Shown: piece by piece, positions 1 through 7,711 of the stretch
How the letters are laid out: each line of letters begins with the position of its first letter
Numbering within the stretch: the first letter of the stretch is position 1
NCBI GenBank assembly: GCA_910588105.1
Contig: CAJUQD010000041.1
Coordinates: forward strand, 1 to 22,795
Origin: an uncultured Oscillospiraceae bacterium
GTDB lineage: Bacteria; Bacillota; Clostridia; Oscillospirales; Oscillospiraceae
DNA length: 22,795 bases
Direction: 5' to 3'
The notes under the pieces: generated by a model
Told to the model about the DNA's origin: nothing
Seen by the model: only the letters and a program-made list of their open reading frames with translations
Databases searched by the model: none
Made by a program: the position numbers and the translations under genes

Positions 1-6
1 GCGGAA

Positions 7-54
7 AAAGGCCCGCCGATTGGGCGTGTTGACAATTTTCAAACAAGCCCTAGT
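7..54 (+). repeat. 48-bp direct repeat, copy 1
   Basis: This segment matches 2283-2330 at 46 of 48 positions (differences at 34 and 37), in the same orientation. In one frame it reads RPADWAC then a stop, the same residues that end the lactonase at copy 2, so a gene to the left of the window may end the same way. The match continues about 22 bp past the stop codon, so shared protein ancestry alone does not explain it. The distal part, read on the minus strand as GGGCTTGTTTGAAAATTG beside CTAG, resembles the end of an IS5-like element. That resemblance is inference; no transposase is present. Confidence 0.85.
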
Positions 55-177
55 CCGATACGAGGTTGGCGTATATGTCGCCCAATCCACCTCTATCTAC
101 AAAACCAATTCCGACTACTTCAATACAGGCGATTGACGCTTGCCCCTTGTTATTGTCCGCCCGCCTTTATCGGCAAA

Positions 178-225
178 CAGAAAATCCGTTTGAAATCGAC
201 GATTTCAAACGGATTTTCTGTTTTT
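178..225. terminator. Perfect 21-bp inverted repeat, terminator of the GntR gene
   Basis: Arms 178-198 and 200-220 are exact reverse complements around one central base. On the plus strand TTTTT follows (221-225). On the minus strand the stem ends in TTTTCTG followed by TTT, so it can stop the regulator transcript, whose stop codon lies about 29 bases away, and also anything arriving from the left. The rest of 55-177 shows no recognisable gene. Confidence 0.8.
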
Positions 226-248
226 ACTGCACCCTTACGTCTCCATAT

Positions 249-1001
249 CTAATTGGTGGAGTCAAATGGGATATTATCTCCCATGGTAATGCACAGCTCG
301 GTGACGTCCGTGCGGACATGCAGAACGGCGTATTCCAGCGGCCCCTTATCGCACTGGGCCACCCTGCGCGTTTTCAGCAGCGGGGTGCCTGGCTCAATGT
401 GGAGGAGCTGGGAATCCACCAGGTCGGCGGCCGCCGCGGAAATATACTCCACGCAGCCCTTGTATTGGACGCCGTATTTTTTGATAAGAAACGGGTACAG
501 ATCCCAAAATTCGTTGGTATATTTGTCAAGCTGAGGGAAGAAGTCCGTGCGGATGTAATCAAACAGGTACATAAGGGGAATATCCCTGCTGTAGAAAATA
601 CGCTGAAGGCGGTAAACCGGCGTACCGATCGCAATGTTCAGCGCTTCCGCAGTTTTGACGTCAGCCTCCACCAGATCAACATACATGCCGCGCGCCGTCA
701 TGTGCTGGGGATCAGGAATGGACGCGTGCCGGACGGAGATAATGTCCTCAAAGTGGCGCAGCCTGGAAAACGCGAAGGAGTCATCAGGATAAATGTTCTT
801 TAACACCACAGTCCCATAGCCCTGCTTCACCTTCACATACCCTTCGTCCGCCAGCTGCGCGATGGCGCGCCGGACCGTTGTACGGCTCACATGATATATT
901 TCCTCCAGCTTGGGCTCCGGCGGCAGCAGGGAATTTACGGGGTAAACGTCATTTCTCAGGTCTTCCAGAATCTTTTCATATGTCCTCTGATATGCCAGCA
1001 T
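249..1001 (-). CDS. GntR family transcriptional regulator, HutC/UTRA type
   Basis: A 250-residue DNA-binding repressor or activator. Residues about 5-70 form the GntR winged helix, with the recognition-helix region VSRTTVRRAIAQLADEGYV and the wing KVKQGYGTVV. Residues about 90-240 fit the UTRA effector-binding domain, including the typical PVYRLQRIFYSRDIPLMY strand. UTRA regulators usually bind a sugar, sugar phosphate or acid. The ATG at 999-1001 is preceded by AGGGG at 1010-1014 (8-nt spacer). The gene diverges from the lactonase operon, so it most likely controls that operon and itself; inverted repeats sit at both promoters. The ligand cannot be read from sequence but is probably an intermediate of the neighbouring pathway. 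The gene is less GC-rich than the genes to its right. Confidence 0.93.
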   Translation of the reverse strand: MLAYQRTYEKILEDLRNDVYPVNSLLPPEPKLEEIYHVSRTTVRRAIAQLADEGYVKVKQGYGTVVLKNIYPDDSFAFSRLRHFEDIISVRHASIPDPQHMTARGMYVDLVEADVKTAEALNIAIGTPVYRLQRIFYSRDIPLMYLFDYIRTDFFPQLDKYTNEFWDLYPFLIKKYGVQYKGCVEYISAAAADLVDSQLLHIEPGTPLLKTRRVAQCDKGPLEYAVLHVRTDVTELCITMGDNIPFDSTN

Positions 1002-1060
1002 CTAAACATCCCCTAAACATTATTCACGCCCAGGCGCCCCCAACGGACAACAGCGATAGT

Positions 1061-1089
1061 ATGATAGCATAAGCTATCTTTTTTGTCAA
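1061..1089 (-). promoter_or_regulatory. Promoter of the GntR gene with overlapping dyad operator
   Basis: On the minus strand, TTGACA (1084-1089) and TATCAT (1061-1066) are 17 bp apart, close to the sigma-A consensus. A perfect inverted repeat, GATAGC-ATAA-GCTATC (1063-1078), overlaps the -10 element and lies in the spacer, where a bound repressor would block RNA polymerase. This suggests autoregulation; the binding protein is inferred. Confidence 0.65.
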
Positions 1090-1163
1090 GAATTCCTCGC
1101 TCTCCCATGTATTTACCGTCGATTCGCACAAGATAGACAGGGCAATTTTGTACAATTTATGAA

Positions 1164-1192
1164 TTGATTATTCGTCCTAAAAATTAGATAAT
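1164..1192 (+). promoter_or_regulatory. Probable promoter of the sugar-acid operon
   Basis: TTGATT (1164-1169) and GATAAT (1187-1192) are separated by 17 bp in the only AT-rich stretch upstream of the lactonase, placing the transcript start near 1199. A TTGTACAA palindrome lies upstream at 1148-1155. Confidence 0.5.
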
Positions 1193-1207
1193 GTTTTTGT
1201 GATGTTT

Positions 1208-1221
1208 AAGATATGTATCTT
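1208..1221. promoter_or_regulatory. Candidate operator AAGATA-TG-TATCTT
   Basis: A perfect 6+6 inverted repeat just after the predicted transcript start and directly before the AGGAGG (1228-1233) of the lactonase. It is well placed for repression by the divergent GntR protein. The GATA/TATC half-sites also occur in the dyad at 1063-1078, but with a longer spacer, so a shared operator is only a suggestion. Confidence 0.4.
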
Positions 1222-1240
1222 GGAGTGAGGAGGACACGCC

Positions 1241-2308
1241 GTGGTTTTGATTGGCGAATACACGCAGTTGCCGGATTGGATCCCAGTTCAGGCGGGTTCC
1301 GGCATCCTGGCCCTGGAGCGGGGCGCGGACGGGGTATACCGGGAGGCAGGCGTCTGCCCCACAGAAAACCCCTCCTACCTGGTCCCCGGCGACGGAGACT
1401 GTTTCTTCGCGGTACAGGAGGGCGGCCAGGGCGGACTTGCCCGATGCAAAAAAACGGCGGATGGCGCAATTGCGTTGGACAAATCCATCCGCTTCCCCGG
1501 CAGCGGGAGCTGCCATATCTGCTTTGACCGCCGGACAGATGCGGCCTATGTGGCAAACTATGAGTCCGGCTCGCTGACGGTGGTAGGCGGCGCCACGGGA
1601 AATATGGGAGTTTTGCAGCAGTTTTCCTACAGCGGAAGCGGCCCGGATCCCAAGCGGCAGGCGGGGCCCCACATCCACAGCAGCTGGCTCTCCCCCGGCG
1701 GCGGGGAGCTCTTTGTGGCCGACCTGGGCGCGGACCAGATCTACCGCTATCTGCGAAACCCGGACGGTTCCCTGTATCCCAACCCCCGGCAGCCATCCAT
1801 CCCCTTCCCCCCCGGCAGCGGGCCCAGGCATATGGCCTTTCACCACAGCCTGCCGGTGGCCTACGTCACCGCCGAGCTGAGCAACCAGATTTTCATGCTC
1901 CAGTTCGGCGCGGACAATACCGCCACGGCCCTGGCTTTCTGGGAAACAGCCCAGCGCCGGGAAGGCGTGGTGCTCACCGCCCATTTGCAGCTGTCCCGAC
2001 GCTATGGGATGCTCTACGCCTGTGTGCGCGGGAGGGATGAGCTTGTCTGGTTTTCGGTGGAGCCCGGCAGCGGCCTGCTGAGCCTGCGGGGCAGGTGCCC
2101 CAGCGGCGGCCGGTTCCCGCGGCACTTTCTTCTGGATGAGGAGACCGGCGACCTGCTGGTTGCCAACCAGCTGTCCGGGGACGTATGCGTGTTCCGGGTT
2201 GATCCAAGCGGGGATGTGGCCCCAACCCCCGTGCAGCGCATCAGCGCGCCCAGCGCGGCGGCGGTGATGCGCCTGGGCGCCGAAAGGCCCGCCGATTGGG
2301 CGTGTTGA
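1241..2308 (+). CDS. Lactonase family protein (6-phosphogluconolactonase-like beta-propeller)
   Basis: This 355-residue cytoplasmic protein belongs to the seven-bladed Pgl/lactonase family that hydrolyses sugar lactones to aldonic acids. Family signatures are VANYESGSLTVV (about 104-115), GPHIHSSWLSPGGGELFVADLG (about 142-163) and GPRHMAFHHSLPVAYVTAELSNQI (about 194-217), close in length to Bacillus YkgB-type enzymes. It starts at GTG 1241 with AGGAGG at 1228-1233 and a 7-nt spacer, and is the first gene of the operon. Oddly, the last residues RPADWAC and the stop come from a 48-bp repeat also found at the left edge of the window, so the original C-terminus may have been replaced just past the last blade. 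With the following dehydrogenase and dehydratase it probably opens a lactone made from an imported sugar. The exact substrate is unknown. Confidence 0.87.
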   Translation: MVLIGEYTQLPDWIPVQAGSGILALERGADGVYREAGVCPTENPSYLVPGDGDCFFAVQEGGQGGLARCKKTADGAIALDKSIRFPGSGSCHICFDRRTDAAYVANYESGSLTVVGGATGNMGVLQQFSYSGSGPDPKRQAGPHIHSSWLSPGGGELFVADLGADQIYRYLRNPDGSLYPNPRQPSIPFPPGSGPRHMAFHHSLPVAYVTAELSNQIFMLQFGADNTATALAFWETAQRREGVVLTAHLQLSRRYGMLYACVRGRDELVWFSVEPGSGLLSLRGRCPSGGRFPRHFLLDEETGDLLVANQLSGDVCVFRVDPSGDVAPTPVQRISAPSAAAVMRLGAERPADWAC

Positions 2309-2330
2309 CCATCTTCAAACAAGCCCTAGT
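2283..2330 (+). repeat. 48-bp direct repeat, copy 2
   Basis: Same orientation as copy 1 at 7-54, two mismatches. It begins inside codon 348 of the lactonase, encodes RPADWAC plus stop, and ends seven bases before the AGGAGGG (2337-2343) of the SDR gene. It therefore fills nearly the whole junction between the two genes. Confidence 0.85.
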
Positions 2331-2349
2331 AAACTGAGGAGGGAATATC

Positions 2350-3192
2350 ATGGCAAACAAAGTAGCTGCCGTCACCGGCGCCAGCCGGGGCATCGGAAAG
2401 GGGATTGCCCTTGCCCTGGCCGGGCACGGCTATGACATCGCCTTTTCCTACTGCTCCGCCCAGGAGGACGCAGTCCGGCTCCAGCGCCGGATTGAGCAGG
2501 AATTTGGCAGGCGCTGTGAGACCTGGCGCGCGGACCTCCGGGAGCTCGGCGCAGGCCCGGCGTTTGTGGAGGCCGCCGCGGACAGACTGGGCGGGCTGGA
2601 CGTACTGGTAAACAACGCGGGCGCCACCCGCTTTGAGGGCATCCTGGAACTGACGGAGCAGGGGGTCAACGACCTGATCGACCTGGATCTGAAGAATTAC
2701 CTGTTCTGCACCCAGGCCGCCGCCCGGATCATGGTTCGCAGCGGCACAAGGGGGTGCATCATCCAGATCACCTCCTCCCGGGCCGAGCGCGCCTATCCCC
2801 AGGACGGAATTTATGGCGGCGTCAAGGCCGCGGTCACCAGGGCCTCCCAGTCTGCGGCGCTGGATCTGGCCCCCTATGGCATTCGGGTGAACTGCGTAGC
2901 GCCGGGGGCCATCGCTGTGCGCAGCAAGGAGGAGCTGGCCGAACTGGCCAAGCACAAAGCGGTCCCGGTGGATTTCTGGGACAAGCTAGGCAGGCGCATC
3001 CCCCTGGAACGGGTGGGCGTCCCGGCGGATGTGGGGGCGGCCGTGGCGTTTCTGGCCTCCCCGGAGGCGTCGTATATCACGGGAACCACCCTGCGCGTTG
3101 ACGGCGGGCTGATTCTGCCGGGTATGCCGGAGAGCGGCTCCTGCGGCGGCTGGGGCGGCAAAAAAAAGGAGGCTGAAGGGCATGGGACTTGA
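2350..3192 (+). CDS. SDR family oxidoreductase (classical, glucose 1-dehydrogenase-like)
   Basis: A 280-residue NAD(P)-dependent short-chain dehydrogenase. The Rossmann motif TGASRGIG is at 9-16, NNAGA at 88-92, catalytic Ser at about 142-143, and the YxxxK pair at Tyr155/Lys159 (IYGGVKAA), followed by the PYGIRVNCVAPGAI strand and the C-terminal GTTLRVDGG. AGGAGGG at 2337-2343 precedes ATG 2350. Classical SDRs of this kind oxidise sugar or polyol hydroxyls; beside a lactonase and a sugar-acid dehydratase, oxidation of an aldose C1 to the lactone is the simplest role, but reduction of a keto-acid is also possible. The tail beyond the usual end is Gly/Lys-rich, contains a run of eight A (3160-3167), and overlaps the next gene by 11 bp, implying translational coupling. 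Confidence 0.9.
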   Translation: MANKVAAVTGASRGIGKGIALALAGHGYDIAFSYCSAQEDAVRLQRRIEQEFGRRCETWRADLRELGAGPAFVEAAADRLGGLDVLVNNAGATRFEGILELTEQGVNDLIDLDLKNYLFCTQAAARIMVRSGTRGCIIQITSSRAERAYPQDGIYGGVKAAVTRASQSAALDLAPYGIRVNCVAPGAIAVRSKEELAELAKHKAVPVDFWDKLGRRIPLERVGVPADVGAAVAFLASPEASYITGTTLRVDGGLILPGMPESGSCGGWGGKKKEAEGHGT

Positions 3193-4414
3193 AATACGGG
3201 ACGTGCGGGCCATCTGCACGGCGCCGGAGGGCGTCAACCTGGTGGCCGTAAAGGTGGAGACCAACGAACCCGGCCTGTATGGCGTAGGCTGCGCCACGTT
3301 TACCCACCGCTATCTGGCGGTGGTAACCGCCATTGAGGAATACCTGCGCCCATTCCTCATCGGAAAGGATCCTGCCAACATTGAGGACATCTGGCAGTCC
3401 GCCATGGGTATGAGCTATTGGCGCAACGGCCCCGTGCTCAACAATGCGCTGTCCGGCGTGGACATGGCGCTGTGGGACATCAAGGGGAAGCTGGCTGGAA
3501 TGCCGCTCTACCAGCTGTTCGGGGGGAAATGCAGGCCGGGCATCCCCTGCTACACCCACGCGGAGGGGGCCGACGCGGAGCAGACCCTGGAGCGGGTGGA
3601 GGCCCTGCGAGAGCGGGGCTACCGCAGGATCCGCGTACAGGTGGGCGGCTACGGCGGAAAGAACCCCAACCTGCACAGGCCGGAGCACCCCTTCCCCGGC
3701 GGGTATTTTGACCCCAAGGCATACATGAAAAACGTGCTGGAGCTGATGGAAAAGCTCCGCGTCACCTATGGGGACTCCCTTGAGTTCTGCCATGACGTCC
3801 ACGAGCGGCTGGCCCCCATCGACGCGCTGAATTTCGCCAAGGCGCTGGAGCCGTACCATCTGCTTTTCCTGGAGGACATACTCCAGCCGGAGCAGACCGC
3901 CTGGTTCCACACCATCCGCCAGCAGTGCGCCACCCCGCTGGCCATGGGCGAGCTGTTCAACAACCCCCACGAGTGGACATCCATCGTGAGCGCCCGGCTG
4001 ATCGACTACATCCGCGTCCACGTCAGCCAGATCGGCGGCATCACCCCCGCCCGGAAGCTGGTGGCCTTCTGCGACGCCTACGGCGTGCGGACTGCTTGGC
4101 ACGGCCCCATCGACATGACCCCCATCGGGCATGCCGTCAACGCCCATCTGGACATCTCCAGCCCCAACTTCGGCGTCCAGGAGTGGGCGGACAGCTTCAG
4201 CGGCCTCTACCCCACGCTGAACGGGCCGCTGATGCGGGAAATGTTCCCCGGAATGCCTGAATACCGGGACGGCTTCCTTTATCTGAATGAGAACCCCGGC
4301 ATCGGCGTGGATATCAACGAGGAGCTGGCCGCAAAATATCCCTGTAAGGAGAGCAGGGTAGCCTGGGACTGGATGCTGGCGCGCCTGCCCGACGGAACCG
4401 CCGTCAGGCCGTGA
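3182..4414 (+). CDS. Mandelate racemase/enolase superfamily sugar-acid dehydratase, ManD (D-mannonate/D-gluconate dehydratase) type
   Basis: A 410-residue enolase-superfamily protein of the ManD/RspA subgroup, which dehydrates D-mannonate or D-gluconate to 2-keto-3-deoxygluconate using Mg2+. The capping domain carries the subgroup stretch RNGPVLNNALSGVDMALWDIKGK (about 81-103). In the barrel, likely metal ligands are Asp205 (CHDVHE), Glu231 (FLEDIL) and Glu257 (GELFNNP); catalytic His207 and His307 (TAWHGPIDM) keep the spacing known for ManD. AAGGAGG at 3166-3172 precedes ATG 3182. Subgroup members range from efficient mannonate dehydratases to weak or gluconate-specific ones, so the substrate is not settled. 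Downstream of an SDR and a lactonase it would convert the aldonate to a 2-keto-3-deoxy acid. No KDG kinase or aldolase is in the window. Confidence 0.9.
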   Translation: MGLEIRDVRAICTAPEGVNLVAVKVETNEPGLYGVGCATFTHRYLAVVTAIEEYLRPFLIGKDPANIEDIWQSAMGMSYWRNGPVLNNALSGVDMALWDIKGKLAGMPLYQLFGGKCRPGIPCYTHAEGADAEQTLERVEALRERGYRRIRVQVGGYGGKNPNLHRPEHPFPGGYFDPKAYMKNVLELMEKLRVTYGDSLEFCHDVHERLAPIDALNFAKALEPYHLLFLEDILQPEQTAWFHTIRQQCATPLAMGELFNNPHEWTSIVSARLIDYIRVHVSQIGGITPARKLVAFCDAYGVRTAWHGPIDMTPIGHAVNAHLDISSPNFGVQEWADSFSGLYPTLNGPLMREMFPGMPEYRDGFLYLNENPGIGVDINEELAAKYPCKESRVAWDWMLARLPDGTAVRP

Positions 4415-4431
4415 CAAACAAGGAGGGTGTT

Positions 4432-5808
4432 ATGCTGAAATTCAATCCAAATCCGCTGTTTCCGGAGAAGCCCCTGTTTGAGGTGGGCTCTGAGGCGGAG
4501 CTCCCCCGGTCCCAGCGCTACGAGCTCTACTGCGACGGCCGGCCGCAGACCGTCTACCACACGGACTCCTTTGACTACGCGGTGGTGGTGCGCAAGACCA
4601 GGATGGCGTTCCCGGTGGAGGTGCGGGTGTCCGGGCCGGTGGACCGGGCGGTGATCCGGCCGCTGTCGCTGGGCATTTCCCACGAGCTGGAGGGGCAGAC
4701 CCTGCGCTTCACCGCCCCGGGCCTGAAGAAGCTGAGCATCGAATTTGACGGCGACCTGAAGCGCCCGCTGTTTCTGCTCCAGTCCCACTACATGCCCCGG
4801 CCCGCCTCCAAGCCCACCTACTGCTTTGAGAAGGGCAGGGTTTACAACGTGGGCACCCTTGAGCTTCAAACCGGGCAGAGCGCCTACCTGGAGGAGGGCA
4901 GCATCGTGTGCGGCCGGATCCGCTCCTACATGGCCGACGACGTGTCGGTGACGGGGAACGGAATCCTATACGGCGCGGTGTGGCACAAGCCGGACGAAAA
5001 CGGGGGCCGCCTGATGGCGGAGTTCTCCCTGGGAAAGAATATCCTGGTACAGGGCATCACCATTGTGGACAACGGCGTGTGGAATATCGTACCCGGGGCC
5101 TGCACCCACGTGGAAATCCGGGACGTCAACGTGCTCTCCCGCCTGGTTACCGGCGACGGGATTGATATCGTGGGCTGCCAAGACGTGCTGGTGGAGCACT
5201 GCTTCATCCGCGCGGCGGACGACTGCGTTGTCATCAAGGCCTGCCCGCTGCCCACGCCCGCCGCATGCTGCGACGTGAAAAACGTGGTGGTGCGGGACTG
5301 CGTGCTGTGGAATGCCGAGCCGGGAAACGCGCTGGAAATCGGATATGAGCTGCGCTGCCGGGAGGTTTCGGACATCGTCTACTCCGACTGCGATGTGATC
5401 CACTGCGAGTACGAGGGGAACCAGTCCGGCGGTGTGCTCACCATCCACAACGCGGACAGGGCCCGGGTTCATAACGTGGTGTATGAGGACATCCGAATTG
5501 AAGATGCCCAGGAAAAGCTGGTGGACATCAAGATCCTGGACTCCAAGTATTCGCTGGACCGGGTACGGGGCGAGGTGGAGGATGTATACTTCCGCAATAT
5601 CACCGTGGAAGGGCCGGTTTTCCCCGTGTCCATCATCCGTGGATTTGAAATGCACCAGGAGATCCGCTGGCCCAGGCGGATCCATTTCGAAAACGTGGCC
5701 GTCCACGGCAGCGTAATGAAAAGCGCCAACCAGATGCGCATGGTGGTGGAGCTGGCCCACGAGCTGGAATTTGAGGGCGAAATGGACCACATGAAACGGG
5801 ACTTTTAG
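4432..5808 (+). CDS. GH28-like right-handed beta-helix glycoside hydrolase (cytoplasmic)
   Basis: A 458-residue protein with the repeating parallel beta-helix pattern of polygalacturonase-like enzymes. Start ATG 4432 is chosen because AGGAGG lies at 4421-4426; the upstream in-frame GTG at 4411 lacks a site. There is no signal peptide, so it acts on imported oligosaccharides. GDGIDIVGCQDVLVEHCFIRAADDC (about 241-265) matches the GH28 NTDGIDI...DDC block, giving Asp242/Asp245 and Asp263/Asp264 as likely acids. The usual GHG-x-S-x-GS and RIK motifs are absent; that place is taken by GNALEIGYEL (298-307), and His339 (LTIHN) may matter. This suggests an uncharacterised offshoot, with an alpha-galacturonide or related linkage as the likeliest target. 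It lies between the dehydratase and the transporter genes. Function beyond 'GH28-like' is inference. Confidence 0.8.
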   Translation: MLKFNPNPLFPEKPLFEVGSEAELPRSQRYELYCDGRPQTVYHTDSFDYAVVVRKTRMAFPVEVRVSGPVDRAVIRPLSLGISHELEGQTLRFTAPGLKKLSIEFDGDLKRPLFLLQSHYMPRPASKPTYCFEKGRVYNVGTLELQTGQSAYLEEGSIVCGRIRSYMADDVSVTGNGILYGAVWHKPDENGGRLMAEFSLGKNILVQGITIVDNGVWNIVPGACTHVEIRDVNVLSRLVTGDGIDIVGCQDVLVEHCFIRAADDCVVIKACPLPTPAACCDVKNVVVRDCVLWNAEPGNALEIGYELRCREVSDIVYSDCDVIHCEYEGNQSGGVLTIHNADRARVHNVVYEDIRIEDAQEKLVDIKILDSKYSLDRVRGEVEDVYFRNITVEGPVFPVSIIRGFEMHQEIRWPRRIHFENVAVHGSVMKSANQMRMVVELAHELEFEGEMDHMKRDF

Positions 5809-5819
5809 GGGGGAGCGCA

Positions 5820-6752
5820 TTGAAACAGACAATCCCTCGCAAGCTGTCCCGCCTGGGGCGGGATATCTGGAAAAGCCGGGCCATTTACGGCCTGATGCTG
5901 CCGGGGCTGATTTGGTTCGTGCTCTTTGCCTACGGCCCCATGTCCGGCCTGCTGCTGGCGTTCAAAACCTACAGCGCCAAGGGCGGTATCTGGGGCAGCC
6001 CCTGGTGCGGCTGGGAGAATTTCATGTATGTGTTCCGGGACGCGGCGTTTCTCCGCTCGGTGTTCACCACCCTGCGGATCAATATCGGCAGGCTGATATT
6101 CCAATTCCCGGTCCCCATCATCCTGGCCCTGCTGCTCAACGAGTGCGCCGGCAAGCGGTACAAAAAGGCCGCGCAGACCATATTCACCTTCCCCTATTTT
6201 CTATCGTGGGTCATTGTCGCCAGCCTGATTACCAACACCCTGTCCATGGACGGCCTTCTCAACGGCGTGCTGTCCATGCTGGGGCTGGACAAGGTGAACT
6301 TTCTGGGAAGCAGCCGGCTGTTCGCGCCCATCCTGTATATCACGGAGAGCTGGAAGTCCGCGGGGTGGAACGCCATCATCTACCTGGCCGCCCTCTCCGG
6401 GATAGACATGGACCAGTACGAGGCGGCAAAGCTGGACGGCGCCAGCCGGTGGCAGACCTTGGTCCATGTGACGCTTCCAAACCTGAAGCCCACCATCATC
6501 GTGATGCTGGTGCTGTCCATCGGCAACCTGATGACAGGGGGCTTCGAGCAGATATTCAACCTCTCCAACCCGGCGGTGGCCGACGTGTGCGAGATCCTGG
6601 ACATGTATATCTACCGGGTCACATTTGGCTCGGTGCCTGATTTCGGCTTCTCCATGGCCATCAGCCTGTTCCGTTCAGTGGTCAACTGCTTCTTCCTGGT
6701 GGCCGCAGACTGGGGCGCGAAAAAATTAGGCGGAACCGGCCTGTTCGGCTGA
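5820..6752 (+). CDS. Carbohydrate ABC transporter permease, LplB/YteP type
   Basis: A 310-residue type I (CUT1) importer subunit with about six membrane segments, beginning around residues 20-42, where YGPMSGLLLAFKTY is typical of the LplB branch, and ending at about 278-303. The EAA loop contacting the ATPase is EAAKLDGASRWQTLVHVTLPN (about 200-220). The start is TTG 5820 with a G-rich GGGGGGAG (5808-5815) right after the previous stop; the next Met is well inside the protein. It pairs with the second permease and the lipoprotein downstream. Relatives in Bacillus (YteP/YtcP/YtcQ) import pectin-derived disaccharides, which fits the GH28-like neighbour. No ATPase gene is present, so a shared MsmX-like ATPase is expected elsewhere. 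Confidence 0.92.
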   Translation: MKQTIPRKLSRLGRDIWKSRAIYGLMLPGLIWFVLFAYGPMSGLLLAFKTYSAKGGIWGSPWCGWENFMYVFRDAAFLRSVFTTLRINIGRLIFQFPVPIILALLLNECAGKRYKKAAQTIFTFPYFLSWVIVASLITNTLSMDGLLNGVLSMLGLDKVNFLGSSRLFAPILYITESWKSAGWNAIIYLAALSGIDMDQYEAAKLDGASRWQTLVHVTLPNLKPTIIVMLVLSIGNLMTGGFEQIFNLSNPAVADVCEILDMYIYRVTFGSVPDFGFSMAISLFRSVVNCFFLVAADWGAKKLGGTGLFG

Positions 6753-6781
6753 CCGGCGCCGCCCCCAAAGGAGGACGCTCC

Positions 6782-7648
6782 ATGAAGAAAAAACAGCTGT
6801 CCCTGGCGGACGTCCTGATCGTCCTGGCCGTTGGGTGCCTGATTCTCATCATCATCGTCCCGCTTGTCAACGCGGTGGCCATCTCATTCTCCACTCAGCG
6901 GGAATACCTGAACCATCCGCTCCTGCTCTTCCCCACCGCCCCCACGCTGGAGAACTATCGGAACCTGCTAGCCGACCAGCGCATTGCCACCGGCTTCAAA
7001 ACCTCGCTGCTCATCGTATGCCTGGGCGTGCCGCTGAACCTGTTCCTGACGCTGTCCCTGGCCTACGGCACCAGCAGGCCCAGCTTCCCCGGCAAGAAAT
7101 TCATTCTCGCCGCGATTTTGTTCACCATGCTCTTCAACGGCGGCATTCTCCCGCTGTATATGCAGATGAGGGAGCTGAAACTCACCAACACCATATGGTC
7201 CGTCGTCCTGGCCAGCGGCGTCAATGTGTTTTACTTTGTCATTGCCAGAAACTTTTTCTGCTCCATCCCCCAGGCGCTGGTGGAATCGGCGCAGCTGGAC
7301 GGGGCGGGGGAATGGCGCATTCTGTTTTCCGTCATTCTTCCCTTGGCAAAGCCCATTGTGGCCACGGTCGCCCTGTTCTGCATCGTGGACCGCTGGAACG
7401 AGTGGTATAACGCGCTGATTTTCATCCGCAACAACGATATCGTCCCCCTGCAGGTGGTGCTGCGCTCCATTGTGATGGAGTCCAACATCTCCAGCAACAC
7501 CAGTTCCATGGAGGCGGCCGCCCGGAATTTCGATATGGGCATCAAAATGGCCGCCGTCATCGTCACCACCCTGCCCATCATGTGCATTTTCCCCTTCCTG
7601 CAAAAGCACTTCACCAAGGGCGTCATGGTGGGTGCCATCAAGTCCTGA
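6782..7648 (+). CDS. Carbohydrate ABC transporter permease, LplC/YtcP type
   Basis: A 288-residue second permease of the same importer. Hydrophobic segments lie at roughly 12-37, 72-98, 107-126, 138-158, 190-210 and 255-275. The EAA loop is ESAQLDGAGEWRILFSVILPLAKP (about 168-191), and the C-terminal region FPFLQKHFTKGVMVGAIKS is typical of YtcP. AAAGGAGG at 6767-6774 precedes ATG 6782 with a 7-nt spacer. It follows the first permease by 29 bp in the same operon. Like other CUT1 systems it should form a heterodimer with the first permease and depend on an ATPase encoded elsewhere. Confidence 0.92.
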   Translation: MKKKQLSLADVLIVLAVGCLILIIIVPLVNAVAISFSTQREYLNHPLLLFPTAPTLENYRNLLADQRIATGFKTSLLIVCLGVPLNLFLTLSLAYGTSRPSFPGKKFILAAILFTMLFNGGILPLYMQMRELKLTNTIWSVVLASGVNVFYFVIARNFFCSIPQALVESAQLDGAGEWRILFSVILPLAKPIVATVALFCIVDRWNEWYNALIFIRNNDIVPLQVVLRSIVMESNISSNTSSMEAAARNFDMGIKMAAVIVTTLPIMCIFPFLQKHFTKGVMVGAIKS

Positions 7649-7711
7649 ACGCATCATGTCCGGGAGCTGTGAAGGCCCCGTTCAGAAGCATAACAAAGGA
7701 GGAAGACTATT

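Noticed and set aside
66..803. Plus-strand open frame across the left edge and opposite the GntR gene
   Set aside because: It runs through the 21-bp inverted repeat terminator and antisense to a clear regulator; no domain is recognisable.
3160..3172. Run of eight A followed by GGAGG at the end of the SDR gene, resembling a slippery frameshift site
   Set aside because: Only about eight residues follow, a -1 shift stops almost at once, and the GGAGG is simply the ribosome binding site of the dehydratase gene.
4411..4431. GTG at 4411 as start of the GH28-like gene
   Set aside because: It overlaps the preceding stop and lacks a ribosome binding site, while ATG 4432 has AGGAGG correctly spaced.
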